Positions 22,111-36,908 of a stretch of DNA of 64,000 nt are shown in pieces. The notes under the pieces are model-generated. The model ran no database searches and was not told the DNA's origin. It was given only the letters and a program-made list of their open reading frames with translations. Each line of letters begins with the position of its first letter. Within the stretch, counting starts at the first letter, position 1. The DNA lies in the NCBI GenBank assembly GCA_033239525.1, contig BSYO01000003.1, forward strand, positions 8,550,001-8,614,000, written 5' to 3'. Both the position numbers and the translations under genes were made by a program. Origin of the DNA: Nepenthes gracilis (taxonomy: Eukaryota; Streptophyta; Magnoliopsida; Caryophyllales; Nepenthaceae).

Positions 22111-22309
22111 CTTTATTACATATCATAAAATTTATTTTTTTTCGTGGTACCGTACTATAAATTCAATTCATTACAACTCATGATTTGTAAAAAGGTTTCA
22201 AGATTATTTTCGGTTCCAATATTGTAATCAAACTCTCATTGATACACAATATAATCATTAAGAATTGCTAATTTTATTACTTTAGTAGATCTTCTCATGT
22301 GTGAGCCAG

Positions 22310-23610
22310 CGTACAAACGCCAGACCATTAGAATGTGTTCCTATCTAGATTTTAGGTGCAAGACCTAGGATGGTAATTCTAAAGTTATTTCTTGTGTCAT
22401 TGATCGTTCTTTACTTTGCTTCACATGATTGTTGGATGTGTGAGTATAATCTTGATATTTATAGTTAAAGTAAATGAGATTATATAAAAATATTATACTC
22501 TGAACGAATATAGAACCAACAGAACTTTAACATGGTCTAGAGTTACCCAATATTGATTTCTATATCACGATGGATTAAGGTTATATTTCTGACAGGATGC
22601 TTATAGTCTTATAAATAATGCATAGTAAGATATCAAGTGACATTGTATTGAGGGGTGCTGGTTATAACATGTGGATTGAGTTAGAGTATTTCATACCCTG
22701 TTTGAGCATAGTTCTTAGCTAGATCATAGAAATACGAGTGTAGTATATTTTGAGCTTACCATGATGGGGTACCAAGAATATTAATTGATAGAGTTGTGTT
22801 TGATACTTGTTCACCACAAGTGGCAAAATATCATCAAACATAGAGTTAGCTACTTGTCAAACTTGCAAGTGCTAGTACCTCCTAGATATTATCCAACGGT
22901 TGGTGATGAGGGTAGTTATTGGTTCATAGTAGTAGAATAATATCCGATGATATTATTATAATATCTTATATGGTTGAGATCTCTGTTAAAATAAATTCGA
23001 TGGAAATTATAGCATTGTTAATATTCAGATTCAGTAAAATCTCGATTGTCTTCATGATGTCCAGTTTCGGTAGAAACTCTTGATAGTTGTTTTTATAACT
23101 CTTGAGTTATTATTATAATGTTATATTGAGTCTTAAATAGTTGTTGGTTGATTGCATATTGATATTTAAGACTCAAGATGTTATTTCTTGATATTATTGC
23201 ATATTGATATTATTATCTGAGATATTTATTTCTTGTTAATATTGTTGATTATATTACATATCGGACATTTAGCTCACCATTATATTTTTTTAGCTCAAAA
23301 GTAATGTAGATTGATAGCGTATTAGTAGCGATCGTTCAGTTGCTATGGAGATTTCAAGCAAAGGTGATTTCAAAGTTTAGCAATTTTTATGATCAGAGAT
23401 GGCGAGACTTCTTTTTCATTTTATTAGATGTTGTAAATTTTTTCAGGATTGCGTTCCCATGAGTATGTTTGATTAGGATCAATTATGTTCTCTCTCATTT
23501 TGAGGAGTTATTCTTATAATAAATATTTTTCATTTATGGTGAATTTATGATAAGTATTATAGTTTGAGTTTTCTATGTTGTCAATTTACACCGGGTCGAG
23601 TGATTCAAGT
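22310..23610 (+). repeat. Decayed LTR fragment, family F
   Basis: Co-linear with 3450-4690 of the 3.4-kb solo LTR. Shared blocks include GTGTGAGTAT, ATGGTCTA followed by TT(A)YCCAATAYTGATTT, GGATGCTTAT(A/G)GTC, and a GCTCAC stretch near 23270 (4340 in the other copy). It is much more AT-rich than the 3.4-kb copy, as expected from loss of methylated C. Ends are not defined; the right end is near the CCGGGTCGAG at 23591. Confidence 0.6.
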
Positions 23611-25320
23611 CCAGATCTCCACACAATGTCATGAATATTTTGGGCTAGCAGTTGTCTCTGTTTTATTTATACATAGATTTATGTGAAATGAGTTACTGTT
23701 TGATTGATCAAAGTTTTATCCATATTTCTTAACTGAGTCACACACCACAGTATTGGCATCGAGAAAAAAATGAGAATGACTCTTGCTGGATGTCAGTAAC
23801 TTGATTTCAACATTCCTTCTGCATAAGTGAAATGTGAAGCAGCCATTTCTCTCTTTTTGCTATAGTAAAATGAAATTAATTTTATGATGAAATCTGTCCA
23901 AAATTCAAACATAATGTCATAGATGCACGGTTGATTTTGCATGGCCACAATGATTTTTGTTCTGAACGAGTTATCTTTAATAAAAAGAATGTTAATGTCC
24001 TTTAGGACAATGAAATTGTTTCGGTCATTGGTCGTTCTTTATTTTTGTTTGTGCCTTTTGTTTTCTTTTTCTCTGGGTTGATTGTCTTTTAATTTCCTAA
24101 TTATTGTAACTTGTTTTCTCCACTTCCCCTTTTTGGTTCTTTTTCCTGGTTGAGGAATTCTGTGAGTTGAGAGTTGTGTTGGTATGCTGGATTCACATTC
24201 TGATGGTTTGAGGATGTAACCGTTGTACATGGATTACACCTCCTTAATGTTTGCTTGGTTAATTCCCTTTGTTTACAATGGGATTCAAAAGATGTCTTCA
24301 ATTTGAGATCTCTATCATACATTTTTCTTTTTTGCAGGTCTTTTGATGATCAATATGTTGTCCTTGCTCAGAGATTTGTCAAACTATTGATTTGTGAGTG
24401 GTTTCATTTCAGTTATCTTCATCAAATATACATCTTGCATAACAATTCCTGCTTGTTCTACGATGACCTTTCTGGCATTTCTCTTCGGGATTTGAAATGT
24501 GAATCTGATGATTCTAATACCGTGAAATATGTCTTTGCATTATCAGTACAACTATGGGATAAATTTTGATTGAACTCTGCAAAATATTTTTCCTATTTGA
24601 GTATTTTATAAGCTATTGGAATGATAACTACAAGTACATTCCCTTTCCTAAAAAGACTAATATACCGATCACTACACTTGGATTTATTGGATTTGTTGCT
24701 AAAGTATCAGTATAAAACCTGAAACTCCATAAGGAATTTTTCTCAGTTAGTGTCTATGTTTGAATCATCAAGCTTGGATGCTCTCTATTGCTTTCATTGT
24801 CTACTGTTATACCGAAAATTTTAAAGATACAAAACTTGCATTTATGCTTCAGCCTTGAGTTTTTCTCATCCCTCCATGGTCTATAAAACTCAGAAACTAC
24901 TTATAATAAGATATATTATATAAAAGTTGATATTTTGAATCTTACATTGTGAAGAAAGGTAAATGTGTCTTGTAATAAGATTTGGATATTTTTATAACAA
25001 TATATTTTTTCCCGAGGAAGCCCAAGAAAAACAAAATAGTGCCAGTGTAGGCCCATTCTTATGGTCCAAAGTGGACCATGTATTATCATGTGAACTCATA
25101 TTGCTATATATTAGGTACCTACATGGCATTGTTGCACTCTCATTGGAATTTAGATGTACTATTCCATGCTTTTGGTGTCATATTTATCATTCATGAAATT
25201 GTCAAAAAATATCTATGCAATACATCATGTCATAGGTTTTTTTAATATCAATTGAAATATCGATTGACATATATCTACCCTCCAATATCGATATTTTTAA
25301 ATATAATGACAAAATTAACA
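23611..25320. other. AT-rich DNA, nothing recognised
   Basis: Contains an open frame at 24255-24569 (104 residues) with no recognisable domain, and scattered 60-75-residue frames. It may be former intron of the malectin/LRR pseudogene. I found no LRR repeats here. Confidence 0.4.
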
Positions 25321-25325
25321 TATGT

Positions 25326-26885
25326 TGTCACAACCCTGATTCAAAAGCTAAAAATAATCACAATATACAATTCATAATTGGAATTAGGACTTTACATAAA
25401 ACCTTATTAGTAAATTCTTAACATAAAGGATTATAATTCTTTCCGAAAAATTGATCAAATTCAATCCAACTTGACTTCTAAAATTATACCTGCTCATGAT
25501 ACATACATAATTTGAATCATGCCATTGTTAACTGTGGTACAAAAAGCTAAAGTGATGTACAACCCCATGCTCGAAATGTAAACCAAATACTTAAATTGTT
25601 TTCCTTAAAACAATAATGACACTAAAATACATAATTGAACATAAAATTTCACGATCCCCCACTAATGAATCCTTCAGTCCAAAACTCCCATGAAAATTGA
25701 GCTTTCTAATTTGAAAGAGGTGACGACACATTATAAGTCAAATGCTCAACAAGTAAATGAGACATAATACAATAAATATGGATATAATAAACAAGTAATA
25801 AATAAATTGTAAGTAAGTAAATCAATAGTCATGATATCCTTCCTGATAAAGGACAATCCTTTGAGGTTAGTTGATACTCTAATCCTGTAAATTAGGGTTA
25901 TATTTTACTATTTAAACCTATAGCCAATTCATTTATAAAACACCATATAGACTCGACATTGCCTACTATTTTTGCTATGCATAAATCATATGCAATCTTA
26001 TCTTATATATTCTGGCATGTCATAATATACAGTTATCCTTTAATTTCTTCGGACAATTCATTTTGTATAAAGCTTCAAAAATCTCTACAAAACAATATCA
26101 TTCAAAAAAAGGAAGCAAAATAATTTTTTACAGACATGAATATAGAGATTTAGCATGGTTCTTATAAAATAAGAGACATGCAAAGAGGTTTATTCATGGT
26201 TCTTGTGAAAACAAAGATATGCAAGATGACATTTATCTTTGAACTTCAAAAAATTACAAGGTTGTTCAATAAATTTTTATATTTTTCATTAATATGAATA
26301 ATATAATTTAAAATATGAGAAAACTTATGATAAAGGGACATGCATGTGAGACATACATCAAGTGGAACATGGATAAATACTTGCATATAACTAATAAGTA
26401 TAAAATTTCAAATTTTAGGCCAACATGAGGAAAAATTTTAGAAATTTAGTAAAGAAGTGAAAAAATGGGCTTATAATTCACTTGATTTAAATTCAAACAA
26501 TTCTTAAAGTTTTGGCTTTAAAATCTCATTTTTTTTCATCCTCTCCCTCTTTTCCTCCTCTTTCCCTCTCTTCTCTATAAAAACCTAGAAAAACGGGCTG
26601 AAAATTACCAAAAATATATTTTATATAATTTACTAATGCACATGCATCAGAAATCTGTACATCAAGTGTGATGCCCAAATCAGGCCTGCGTATGAGCGCC
26701 CATCGAGCATGAAAATATTGAAACAAACACTTATGCGAGGTTCACGCGCACTTCTCACACATCTTATGCCTTTTCACTACGATCTAACACTTAATTTCTA
26801 ATTCAAACAGGTAATTGATCTTAAAAATTTACTAATTTAGATTAATTTAACATTATTATATAAATCTTAATATTTAAATATTACA
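25326..26885 (-). repeat. Solo LTR, family F (minus strand)
   Basis: 1560 bases. Starts TGTCACAACCCTGATTC and ends AATATTACA, flanked by TATGT at 25321-25325 and 26886-26890. On the minus strand it begins TGTAATATT, like other family F LTRs, and has a GA-rich tract near 26575-26530. It inserted between exons of the malectin/LRR pseudogene. Confidence 0.75.
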
Positions 26886-27076
26886 TATGTCATCAATATT
26901 TTTTTATCAAGTTATAATTTTTTTATTAGTCTGATATGCTGAATTGATCATTAGTGGCACGTTGGTATAATTTCCTTGTGATGGGACTTGTCACTCATCA
27001 AAAGCATGTGGCAGATTGCCCTATATCAGATTTGTGGGTCTTCCACTTGACATGGATCTTTTAAATTTCCTTGCAG

Positions 27077-27400
27077 TTTTGCTGGCAACAAAGGCCTGTG
27101 CGGTGTGACTTATATGCCTGAATGCCCTTTGCTCTGGCGCAACGCAAATTCTGCAATCGTGGTGAAATTGCTGTATGCCTACCTTGTGTTGTTATTCTCA
27201 GTGTGCTGCTGTTGGTGATATGCACTAGCATCAGGAGTAATGATTGCTACGGAGGCCTACCTTATTACTTGATGAGCACTAGCAACATGATCATGCGTCC
27301 TTCCTCATACGGTCTCCAATCTAAAATCAATGTAACATGCGGCAGCCAGGTGACCATCGTGCTACATTATAATTTTTTCAGGTCAATACAATACACGTTT
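27077..27400 (+). pseudogene. Last exon of the malectin/LRR pseudogene
   Basis: A good splice acceptor (TTTAAATTTCCTTGCAG) ends at 27076 and is followed by FAGNKGLCGVTYMPECPLLW, the C-terminal LRR cap pattern (NKGLCG). After a frame change comes a hydrophobic segment (VVILSVLLLVICTSIRS), fitting a single membrane span, then NDCYGGLPYYLMS, matching the juxtamembrane pattern NDYDFGLP-x-DLMS seen in plant malectin/LRR receptor-like proteins. Position and strand fit the 5' exon at 19640. The frameshift near 27150 disables it. Confidence 0.75.
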
Positions 27401-27419
27401 ATTTTCATGTGAACCATCG

Positions 27420-30400
27420 AACGACACGTCAAATGAGATAGGATCTACACAAAAATAACCCATGACCCAATATTTACCACTTCAATTTATGTTCTATTCT
27501 ACGAATAATTTGCCATGTTTTGCTCTCACCTACTCAATAGGTTGCCTGATATTAAGTTGAGGAATTTATCTAAATTTGAGACTGAAATTGTGCATTTATT
27601 CAAGACTCATGGGTTAGTAGGTTTAGAGGGTGCTCTGACGCGTGGAGTAATATCCATTAGAGCAAGCTAGAATAAATTGCAATTGGACGTGGCTATAGTT
27701 AGGATTTTTGAATGGTCTACTAATTCTAATGTTTTCTTCTTTTTATAATCACAAGCAACGAATCTAGAGTTGCTCTCAATGCTAGCGCTCTTCTCATACG
27801 CTAATCCAGAGCTTCTCTCAACAAGGTCGTTTTGTTCTAAAGCACACAAAACTCTCACAAGCAAACTCACGTGAGAGTATTTTTAGTCTCACAAAGAAGA
27901 AATTACAATCGATCCTCGCTTAGCCACACAATCAAATGATAAATAACTAGAGGTAAGTCACTGAAATGAGTGGATAAATAGTCTAAGAGATCACCAGCCA
28001 TTAAACTTAGAAGATGACCTAGAATCCGTGAGAAATTCACTGATCAAGGCCACACACCATGATGCAATTGATGGAGAGAAAAAAAAAAATGCCTATGATG
28101 ACGGCATGGACAGCCCGTCCGGGGAAGCTCACAATTGCGGCCAAACAAGTGGCTGAAAGTTAGTGGGCTGAGAAGCATTTGGAGTGAAGAAAGCCCAGTA
28201 ATTGTCTTCTTTTTTTTAAGGGTAGTTCAATAATTAGGCATTATTAGAGTTTAGAAGGCCATATGAGCCCATTTTGTAATAATGGATGACATTTTTTTGA
28301 GAAAGAATTGTGCAGAATAACACTTTGGAGGTGCTAAGAGTTTGGGACTCATAAGACTAATAAAATTTGCATTATGATATTTACTATAGGAATTGTTTGG
28401 GCTATTTAAGAGTCAATCTTTTCTTTTTTTTTTTTTTTTTTGTGTTTTTGAATGTTTAGTTAATATTTTTCTTTATTGATATCTTGTGGTGGGGCTATTA
28501 TCAGCCTATTAGGTTTTTTTGGATCACTTTATGCCTAAGATAATTAATTCTATGTGAAGTGCCATAGTGTGCTTATTTATAATGGAGAGTCTATTCTTCT
28601 AACATGACAAAAGTCAAAAAATGCAATGAATCTAAGATCAGGATCAAGCTTGAAAGGGATTATCGAGCATAGAATGCCTAAAAGTGCAAGAACTTTTGTA
28701 AGAATATAAAGGCAATTTTGCTTGAGAGTATTCAAAAATGTCTAGACTTGGCTAGATAGAGCTCCTAACCGATGACCGGCTATCTCTTTTGAGGCTCAGT
28801 TGATCCTTACTTTTAATTTTTTTTACCTATTTAAGATATGATAAAATAAATCAACGAAACTTCTAAATGCTCATTCTAACCAAAATATAACGTAGGTTAA
28901 GCGATATACGTATGTCAATACTCTGATCTATCACTTATATACGAAGCTTATCCTTCATCAACTGACCCTCTTCTCATATAAACTACCCGAGTATCATGAG
29001 TTTTCCTAAATGGCTTAATTAGTATCTTGAGTTTTCGGCCCCACTTGATAAATTCGTGCAGTGCATGAAATAGCACCGGTAGGGAAATGGCCAAGGTACT
29101 GCTTTGTATTTTGAGTGTAAATTGTATATAATTCGATGTCCTAAACTCCATCTCAAGGATGTACAGTGTCATAGTCTGATTTTTATAACTACAAAACTAT
29201 GTAGCATGTTTATTCCCATTGAAAGCCAGACACTAGCCAAGTTGATCCCCAAACATTCTTAAATATGAGGGTTGATCTAGGACACAATCACAAGATTGCT
29301 ATTAGTGTCAAATTTAAAAGTGCAAATATACGAGTAAACAATTAATAATAATAAGTGATAATTAGAGATGAATCATCGTGTTACTTTCATGTCGTACATG
29401 ATTGCAAGAAATTGGCGTGGTTTGTAGGAATGCTTGTGTAATCTATATATCCGGAATGTGCTTGTTGATAATGAATGCTCTTGGATTTTGGGGTTTTGAT
29501 CCAAGCCAGCATACCAGGTTAGATTGATCTGTTAGCCTAGAGGTTCCAAGGCATGTTGCTCATCTCTCAATAAAATGGCATCTCATTTTCTCTATAGAAA
29601 ATTAATGCTTGATCATACTTTTACCTTTCACCCAAATCGGTCTATCTTCCTTATGATAATTTTGAAAAACAGTTAAAGCTATTTTCATACCATTCTCAAG
29701 TCTTTATTTTAGAAAAAAATAATTTATACTTTTTTAAAATATAAATAATGTCGATTATATATAATTCTCTGTAAACATTATAATATGATTATAGTCTAAC
29801 GAGTCTTTTTAGTGACCTGATTTTAACAAAACGATAAGCATCACTTTTTTGAAATGAAAATTCAAGATGTAACGAGTTGATGTTCAATTAACTTGCGATA
29901 TAACTGATGTGCATGGCCGATAATAATAATAATAATACTTATATGTATATCTCATTGAATAGAGTCGACTTTATAAATTTGCTTTTGATATTTCAATCGA
30001 TTTAGTATAATATTATCTAAAAGTATAAATAATTTTTAATTATTTCTATTGGATTACTTTAAATTTTTTGGGGTCTATATTTTTATTACTTTCCTTAATC
30101 CATAGCTAACTCAAATTTTCCTATCAATACTTTATTTAACTTATATTTTAAGTATTTAAATTATCATAAATGCTTATTTATTATTTTATTTTTTATGTGT
30201 AACTCTTAAGTACTTATAAATATCCATATTTCTTATTTTTATCTATGGAAAATTAATGCTTAATAGATTTGCCTGTGGGAACAAAGCTTTAGTTTATGTT
30301 TCTCACCGGTTCTGACCCTCCACTGTTCCTCCTTGTATTATACCATGGAAATTATAGAAAAATAACTGTTATTGTGTTTTGAATTATTGTTATTTGGCTC

Positions 30401-32290
30401 CGACATGTTCCAAAAAAGTCAAGACACATACTATTTCTTAATTATACAACGGTATATAGTCTTATTTACTTAACAACATAATACTTTATCAAAAGATCAC
30501 CCTCAAATATAAATTCTTATCTATCTTTTAATTATTTACTTATTACCTTCATCAATCCCAAAATTTATAAATACCAAGTTAGCATTGAATATAGCATTTA
30601 ATTAAAATGACTAATTCAGAAAAAAATATTTGATATGAATTATTTCCTATAACGGTATATACAAGTGCTTTAATCTTATTTAAAAAGAGAGAATTTCATA
30701 ATTTCTGCTTAAAACAGTATATTTTGAAGTAACTTTCGGCACAACCTAAACAAGAGATGCGGGCAGAGTCTTGGCTCATGGAAATTAAGTCTTAGAATTT
30801 GTCAAACTTTGAGGCTTTGTCTGAACTTTCTCCATTCTTGATGCAGGATAATGACTTAAAGCTCGTCAAACAAAGCTGGATTTGGACAAGACGATGATGC
30901 TACGTGACGACTTTTACATGGGCCCCAGCCAAATAGTAGAATAAATGACTAAGTTTGTGCAGAAGAGCTAAGTCAAAATTTGGAAATTTTAATCAAATCA
31001 ATCGTACGTTCAGGAGGCAGCACAGCCAACGGTACGTATTTGCGTAGTTCTGATTGGCCTGTGTGACAAGTTGGTACCTTGCAAATAATTTTTAATTGCC
31101 AGGAGGCATGACTTTCAGGACTCAGCCAAGAATCTTTTATAATTCACATTTGATAGCGGTGCTGGAGAAATTGGATCCACAGATTGATTATTATGATTTG
31201 TTGCAATGCAACTCCGGCTTTCACATTTTCTAATTTTATATGAATAATCAAATGCCGACATCATACGGAAAATTAGGTTGATTTGCAACCCCTTGAATCC
31301 ACTCTCCTCTTCTGTTTCTTTTTTTTTTTTTTCCGTTTTATTTGCTTTTTTTTGACCTTTGGCACAGAGTTATTATCATATGACTTTATGGCTACGAATT
31401 TGCCGACTTCGTACGGGAAATAATGTTGATTTACAATCCCTTCAGTCTTCTCCTCTTCTAATTTTTCTTTTTTTTTTTCTTACGTTCTAATTGTGTTTTC
31501 TTAACCTCGACATGACAATAGAGCTATTATCTTATGATTTTATAGCTACAAATTTGAGTCATAAAAATGACTTTTCATACGATATAAGCATAGTTAAAGC
31601 TTTTGGTATCGGACTTGACTATATTAATATTTAATACATTGAATAATATATTACGGTATTGAATATTTTAAAAGAAAAAAATTTTAAGAGATGTAAGCTA
31701 ATAAAGAGATACTTGCTTATATATGGTGATGTATTGTGGATTTGACAATAAATCATGACATTGTCATGATATGGAGAAATATTGTCATCGTGTGGATGGT
31801 ATGGATACAAATCAATCGATAATTTTATCTATAAATATTATAAAAAATTACATATAATAGAATTAAAATAATTTTATTATTTTCAGAATTTTATATACTA
31901 TGATGTCTTTTTTTCCCTATTGGATGGAACAATCCCCCTTCCCTTGACTATAAGTAAAATTTCCAAAGAGTTGATTTAGAAAATCTATGAAAGCAAAAGG
32001 AATTCCTAACCATGATTTGTTTGAGCCATCAGTGAATAGTAAAAGTGAAAAATATATAAACATATAATATATATAAATTATATCTTTTTTAGAAAAAAGA
32101 TAATAAAATAATTAAAATAAAAATAATTAGTACTAGAATAAATCTAAAATAATAATTGAATATAATATACATATTTTGATAATGAATAAAAATATCAAAA
32201 ATAAATTAATTTTTAAGTAAAATTTTCTGAGATTTTCTAGTTAATAAGATCAATGCGATATAAAAATTAACTTAAAATTTGGTGATAGAT
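27420..32290. other. Long AT-rich intergenic stretch, nothing recognised
   Basis: No domain-bearing frame on either strand. Poly-T runs near 28425-28441, 31319-31333 and 31467-31480, and a short AAT run near 29922. Frames at 27667-27870 and 28948-29172 (minus) show no known domain. Old, unrecognised transposon debris is likely but not demonstrated. Confidence 0.5.
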
Positions 32291-32299
32291 GTATTAAAT

Positions 32300-33930
32300 T
32301 TTAATCGATTTAATCTTAACTCATAAATTCTACCAAAAAGCCCATCAATTTTGCTCACAACAATGGAATTGAACAATTTTTTATATTTTTATCAAATTTA
32401 CTTCACTTGCTAGTGAGCCTACTCACACTATTAAAATTCAGCATTTACACCATCAACACCACTTACAAGATTTGCATGCTTGAACAAACATATAAATGAT
32501 TGAAAAAATAATTTGATAAGAAAACCTTAATAATTTTATTTAAAGAGAATAATTGTATTTTATCTAGTGATGAATCTCTTTTGCTTTAAACAATGAGAGC
32601 ACAAGGATTTTTAGTCAATTCTCTATGTCTTTTGTAAAAAAATTAAAATATTTATAGAGTAAATTAAAATAAGTCAAAACTCTCACGTTTAAAAAAAGAC
32701 TGCGCCCCAATGCTCATAGTGCTGGACAAGCCACACATCAAGCGTGATGGAAAGCGCAAGGCAATGTACGAGACCCACACAAGCATGCATCAAATGCAAG
32801 CATTCTAGACCAACTTTGTGTTAAATTTTAAGTTATTTTCTTATGGTTTGCACATCTAATAAACATGTTCTTATGAGAATACATGATATTCTCACGTGGC
32901 AGGATCGAACGAAGACGTCAAATAAGAGTTGTGCAAAATTTATACGATTATCATTGAGAGTCAATCGAGGGTTGCTCAAGCGACAACTGAGTTCACTAGA
33001 GGTTCGCATAAGGTTTTTCCAATGTGCAGTTGAGTTCATGTGTCTATGCCTGATAGGCATATGATAGATGTTGTGTGTACAAAATGAATAGAATGGACAT
33101 ACTTAAAATGCACCTAAAATACAGTGAGGTCTTGTCTAATGTGTGCTTGATGGGAACTCAAATACCGATACTACTATAAAGTTGATCTTGATAAGTTTTT
33201 AGGACATCTAAAATTATTTGCAACACCAAAAGCGCTGCATAAATGAGAGATGAGAGAAAAGAAAAAATTAGAAGATGTTTAATATCAGCTTGATGTTCGA
33301 CTCGAGTTTTATTCTTCACCAAAATTAGGTACATTACTTTAATGTATTCATATGATATATTATTGTTTGGTTACTTTTATTGTCATTATAGTTTTTCTTA
33401 CGAATTGTTAGATATATTGAGATTGCGCTTAACCAATTATTCACTCAAATTGTAGTAATGAAATCTTAGATGAGGCTATTTTTTATAACCGGCACTTTTT
33501 TTATAGTGGATTTATTTGGAGTGTAGTTCATAATTTTTTTAGTTAAAAATTTTTCATATTAAATTTCATTGTACAATATTGCGTGCTTAGTTATATTGTA
33601 TTTCTTGTAATCATGGCTTTTGTAGTTGATAATTGGCAAGAGATTCAAGTTTGTTTCGTCAAATCCCAACATTACGCTCACGTGCGATACAAGCACCTAT
33701 GAGGTACGGGTATTTTGGATCAATTGCACTCATGTATAATATTGGCACCTATCGAGGATGAGTAGTTTGGACCAATTGCACTCTTGTGTAATATAAGTAT
33801 GCATCAAATGTTAACATTTTAGACAGAATACATTCGTGCGTTAGATAGATATGCATCAAATGCTGATATTTTGAATGGAATGTGCTCACACACCGGAGAG
33901 GCGTGCACCCAGCATGTAAATAACACATGC
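32300..33930 (+). repeat. Dispersed repeat family E, copy 1
   Basis: Co-linear with 40390-41330. Shared landmarks are TTCTACCAA, then AATTTT...CTC...AATGGAAT, then GCGYCCCAATGCTC (32702 and 40857). Both copies then carry a minisatellite of about 52 bases. Coding content not recognised; could be an LTR or a non-coding element. Confidence 0.5.
33690..33905. repeat. Minisatellite, about 52-bp period, four units
   Basis: Repeat starts at 33693 (GCACCTAT), 33745 (GCACCTAT), 33801 (GCATCAAAT) and 33853 (GCATCAAAT): spacings 52, 56 and 52. The last two share ATGCATCAAATG. The period equals that of the array at 40908. Confidence 0.65.
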
Positions 33931-33960
33931 TAGTCATCATATGAACACAATACACTAATC

Positions 33961-36903
33961 CTCATCGATACTTGAGAGTCATTTAGACCACTTATTTTTC
34001 TAATCATAAAATATATCAATATAAGATAATTATAACATTATACATGTGTGACAATCTTATGAAATAGTTATAGGAAGAACTTATAAACTGAATCTCTCTT
34101 CTCTAAGAAGAATTCCCAAAAAAATGAGTGAGCTTATACATAAGTTAGGCTGATTGGCTTTTCATATCATTCAGCTAGATTAATAATCATTTTAAAGAAA
34201 TTTTAACATATTTTCCACAAATATCAGCTTATGAATAGATATATCCCATATAAATAATGATTTTATAAGAAATAGATTTAGAGATAAAACTCCATATTAT
34301 AATAAAATATGTATTTTTATAATTTTAGTGTGCTAAGCTGAAATGCGAGATGTGAAAAGCTTATCCGCAGCATAAGAAAACCAGTGGCGCGCAGTTAGAC
34401 AGCCTGGTCCAACACAAACCCCTAGTATCCCCCAAGTGGCCTCCCCAGCTAATTTATATAATACTATTTAATAAACTAATTATTTTGACAGTATAATTAA
34501 TTAATTACTCCCAAAAATACCCTCTTTAATATTAAATAATAATATATATTTAATTAAATATCAAATGATACAACAGTACTATCAAATTTTTATTAATTTT
34601 GACTGAGTAAACCACCCTCTATTAAGCATATGAACGAGCCATCCTTGATACCCATTTTTTTAATGGTATGAGAGCGGATCCCACCGGTGTGGATTTGGGC
34701 ACGATAATTATCAAAGTAACCTTTTGCCTCCACCCTCCCTCCCAAAAAAAGTATATATTAATAAAAATAAAATCTTTGGCATGTGATGAATTTGCTAATA
34801 ATATATGCACAACTTCAACATATGCACGTTAATTAGTTTGGTTAGGCTGTCTTATCTCACATATTTTATTTATATTTATAATGTATTATTATGGCGTAGG
34901 CTGACTGGCCTGTCTCTCTCACGGATCCAACTCAAGGGTTGCATAATTTCATATATTAGGTCAAATTGATGGAGACATTATTATTATTATTATTATTATT
35001 ATTAGTAGTATTATTGTTATTGTTATTAATTTAATTTTTTTTAAGATATTTTTTATAATATCGTAATATTAATGCAATTTAAGTAGAGTAAACTATATAT
35101 TTTTTGTATTTTACTCTATTTTTATATATTATTTTTTGAGATATAAGCAATTTGAAATAATTTTTATCAAATTATTCAAAGTTTTTTATATGTCAATATC
35201 TTTATTTTTTCTACAGTCATAACTAATTTATGTTTTTTACATATATTTTTATCTATATTTTAAATATTTAAATCATCTTAGACAATATTTACCCATATGA
35301 TCTTCACTCAACTTATTTTTTATACATATTATTATTTATTTACCTTATATTTTAATCTATAAAATATAATGATACTACTAATAACACTATAATTTTTTTT
35401 TTCTATTTTAGAGTAAATATTATTCACAAGCACATCATTATAACTTCTTTTGATTTTAACTAACTTATGTTAATCTTAAGCATCATTATGAGTTGATTTT
35501 AAAAACATAAAAAAGATATAAAATTACCCCTTAAGTACATATTTAATGAATGTTGACTTGATAACCCAGGACTGCCAATTACCAATTTACCCATGCAAAT
35601 GAATTATTTTTTATATTTACCTTAACCGTGATATATTATATTAAGCCTAATTATTATTATTTTTGGTTAATATGAATAGTCTGTGTATTTTTTAAAAAAA
35701 TTATTTTTATCTACCCAACTCGTGTGCAGTAAATTAAAATCTAAAATATATAAAAATAAAAAAATATATAAAATAAAATAAATATCCCTTATAATTTAAT
35801 TATAGATAAATTATAAAATGTGTGACAATATTCTAAAAAGAATATCTGGACGGAGGATGAGGATTATTATGTTGCGCTCAGGAGCCGATGCGTCCTGCTC
35901 TGGTTAGTCAACAAAAGCCAGCTGGGTTGCATCAGACGGCTGACCCACTTGAACCGGGTCAAGGAAGCTGTCTTTTTCTGTGTATTTTAAAATTCTTTTC
36001 ATAATTTTAATTATTAAATATAAAAAAAAGATTTAAAATATCTTAACGTAACTCGTGGCTGGAGATGAGTCTCTCCCTGTCTGTCTGCATTGGAATTTTG
36101 ATGTGCTTGGAATCATGTACCTGCTCCAAGTGGGATGAGTTGGACCGAGTCATCGGATTATTTTTTGACTCAGGCAGCCGCATTTAATAGGTTAGGAGGA
36201 GTTAGACCAATGAAAAGTTGATGGTTGGGATTTTAAGATATAAAAAGTTATGTATTATATTTTTATTATTTTTAATAATATTAATATTAATTAAATATTT
36301 AATTAAGTAGTTATTTTTCCTTTTTTTAAAAAAAATAATCTTTTAAATGATTTTTTTCTTTTGGATCAGTTTTAAATCATGATATTGGATCTAAATATCG
36401 TAATTTAGATTACAAAGAACAGCTTATCGCCCAAAATTGGCCAAGCCAATCAACACTCCACGTCGAGCAGGACATGTCATTTGAAAAATTAAGCAAGTGG
36501 CAATCTATTCAAATAAAGCTCCTTATGGCCATGATTTTTTATGCAACTATTTAAATCTCCAAATTAAGAAAATATTGCAAAGATATTAAAATCCCTTTCA
36601 TCTAAACCGTCATAGCAGCAATCCGGGTAATATATATGCATAAATATTTATCATAAATAATATATTTATGATTAATATTAAACTATAAAAAATAAGAGAT
36701 GATATAAATATTTATTATAAAATAAAACTCATATAAATACAATCATAATATAATAGTAAAGGAGTCTTTCCATTTATCGGTATAAAAGTTTTTTAATTAT
36801 GAGATTGTTTCTAACTGAAAGTTTCACAATAAATGTACGACCTCTAATAGCATGCAATTAACTTGTTTTACTATGAAGCCAGTAAAATATCTAATCAATG
36901 ATA
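33961..36903. other. AT-rich intergenic stretch, nothing recognised
   Basis: Contains an (ATT)n run at 34977-35004 and one GC-richer patch (35860-35970) that I could not assign. No gene-like frame. Confidence 0.5.
34977..35004. repeat. (ATT)n microsatellite
   Basis: About nine perfect ATT units followed by imperfect AGT and GTT units. Confidence 0.9.
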
Positions 36904-36908
36904 TAATT

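Noticed and set aside
24255..24569. 104-residue ORF as a host gene or LRR exon
   Set aside because: No LRR pattern, no known domain, AT-rich codon use and no splice context that I could support.
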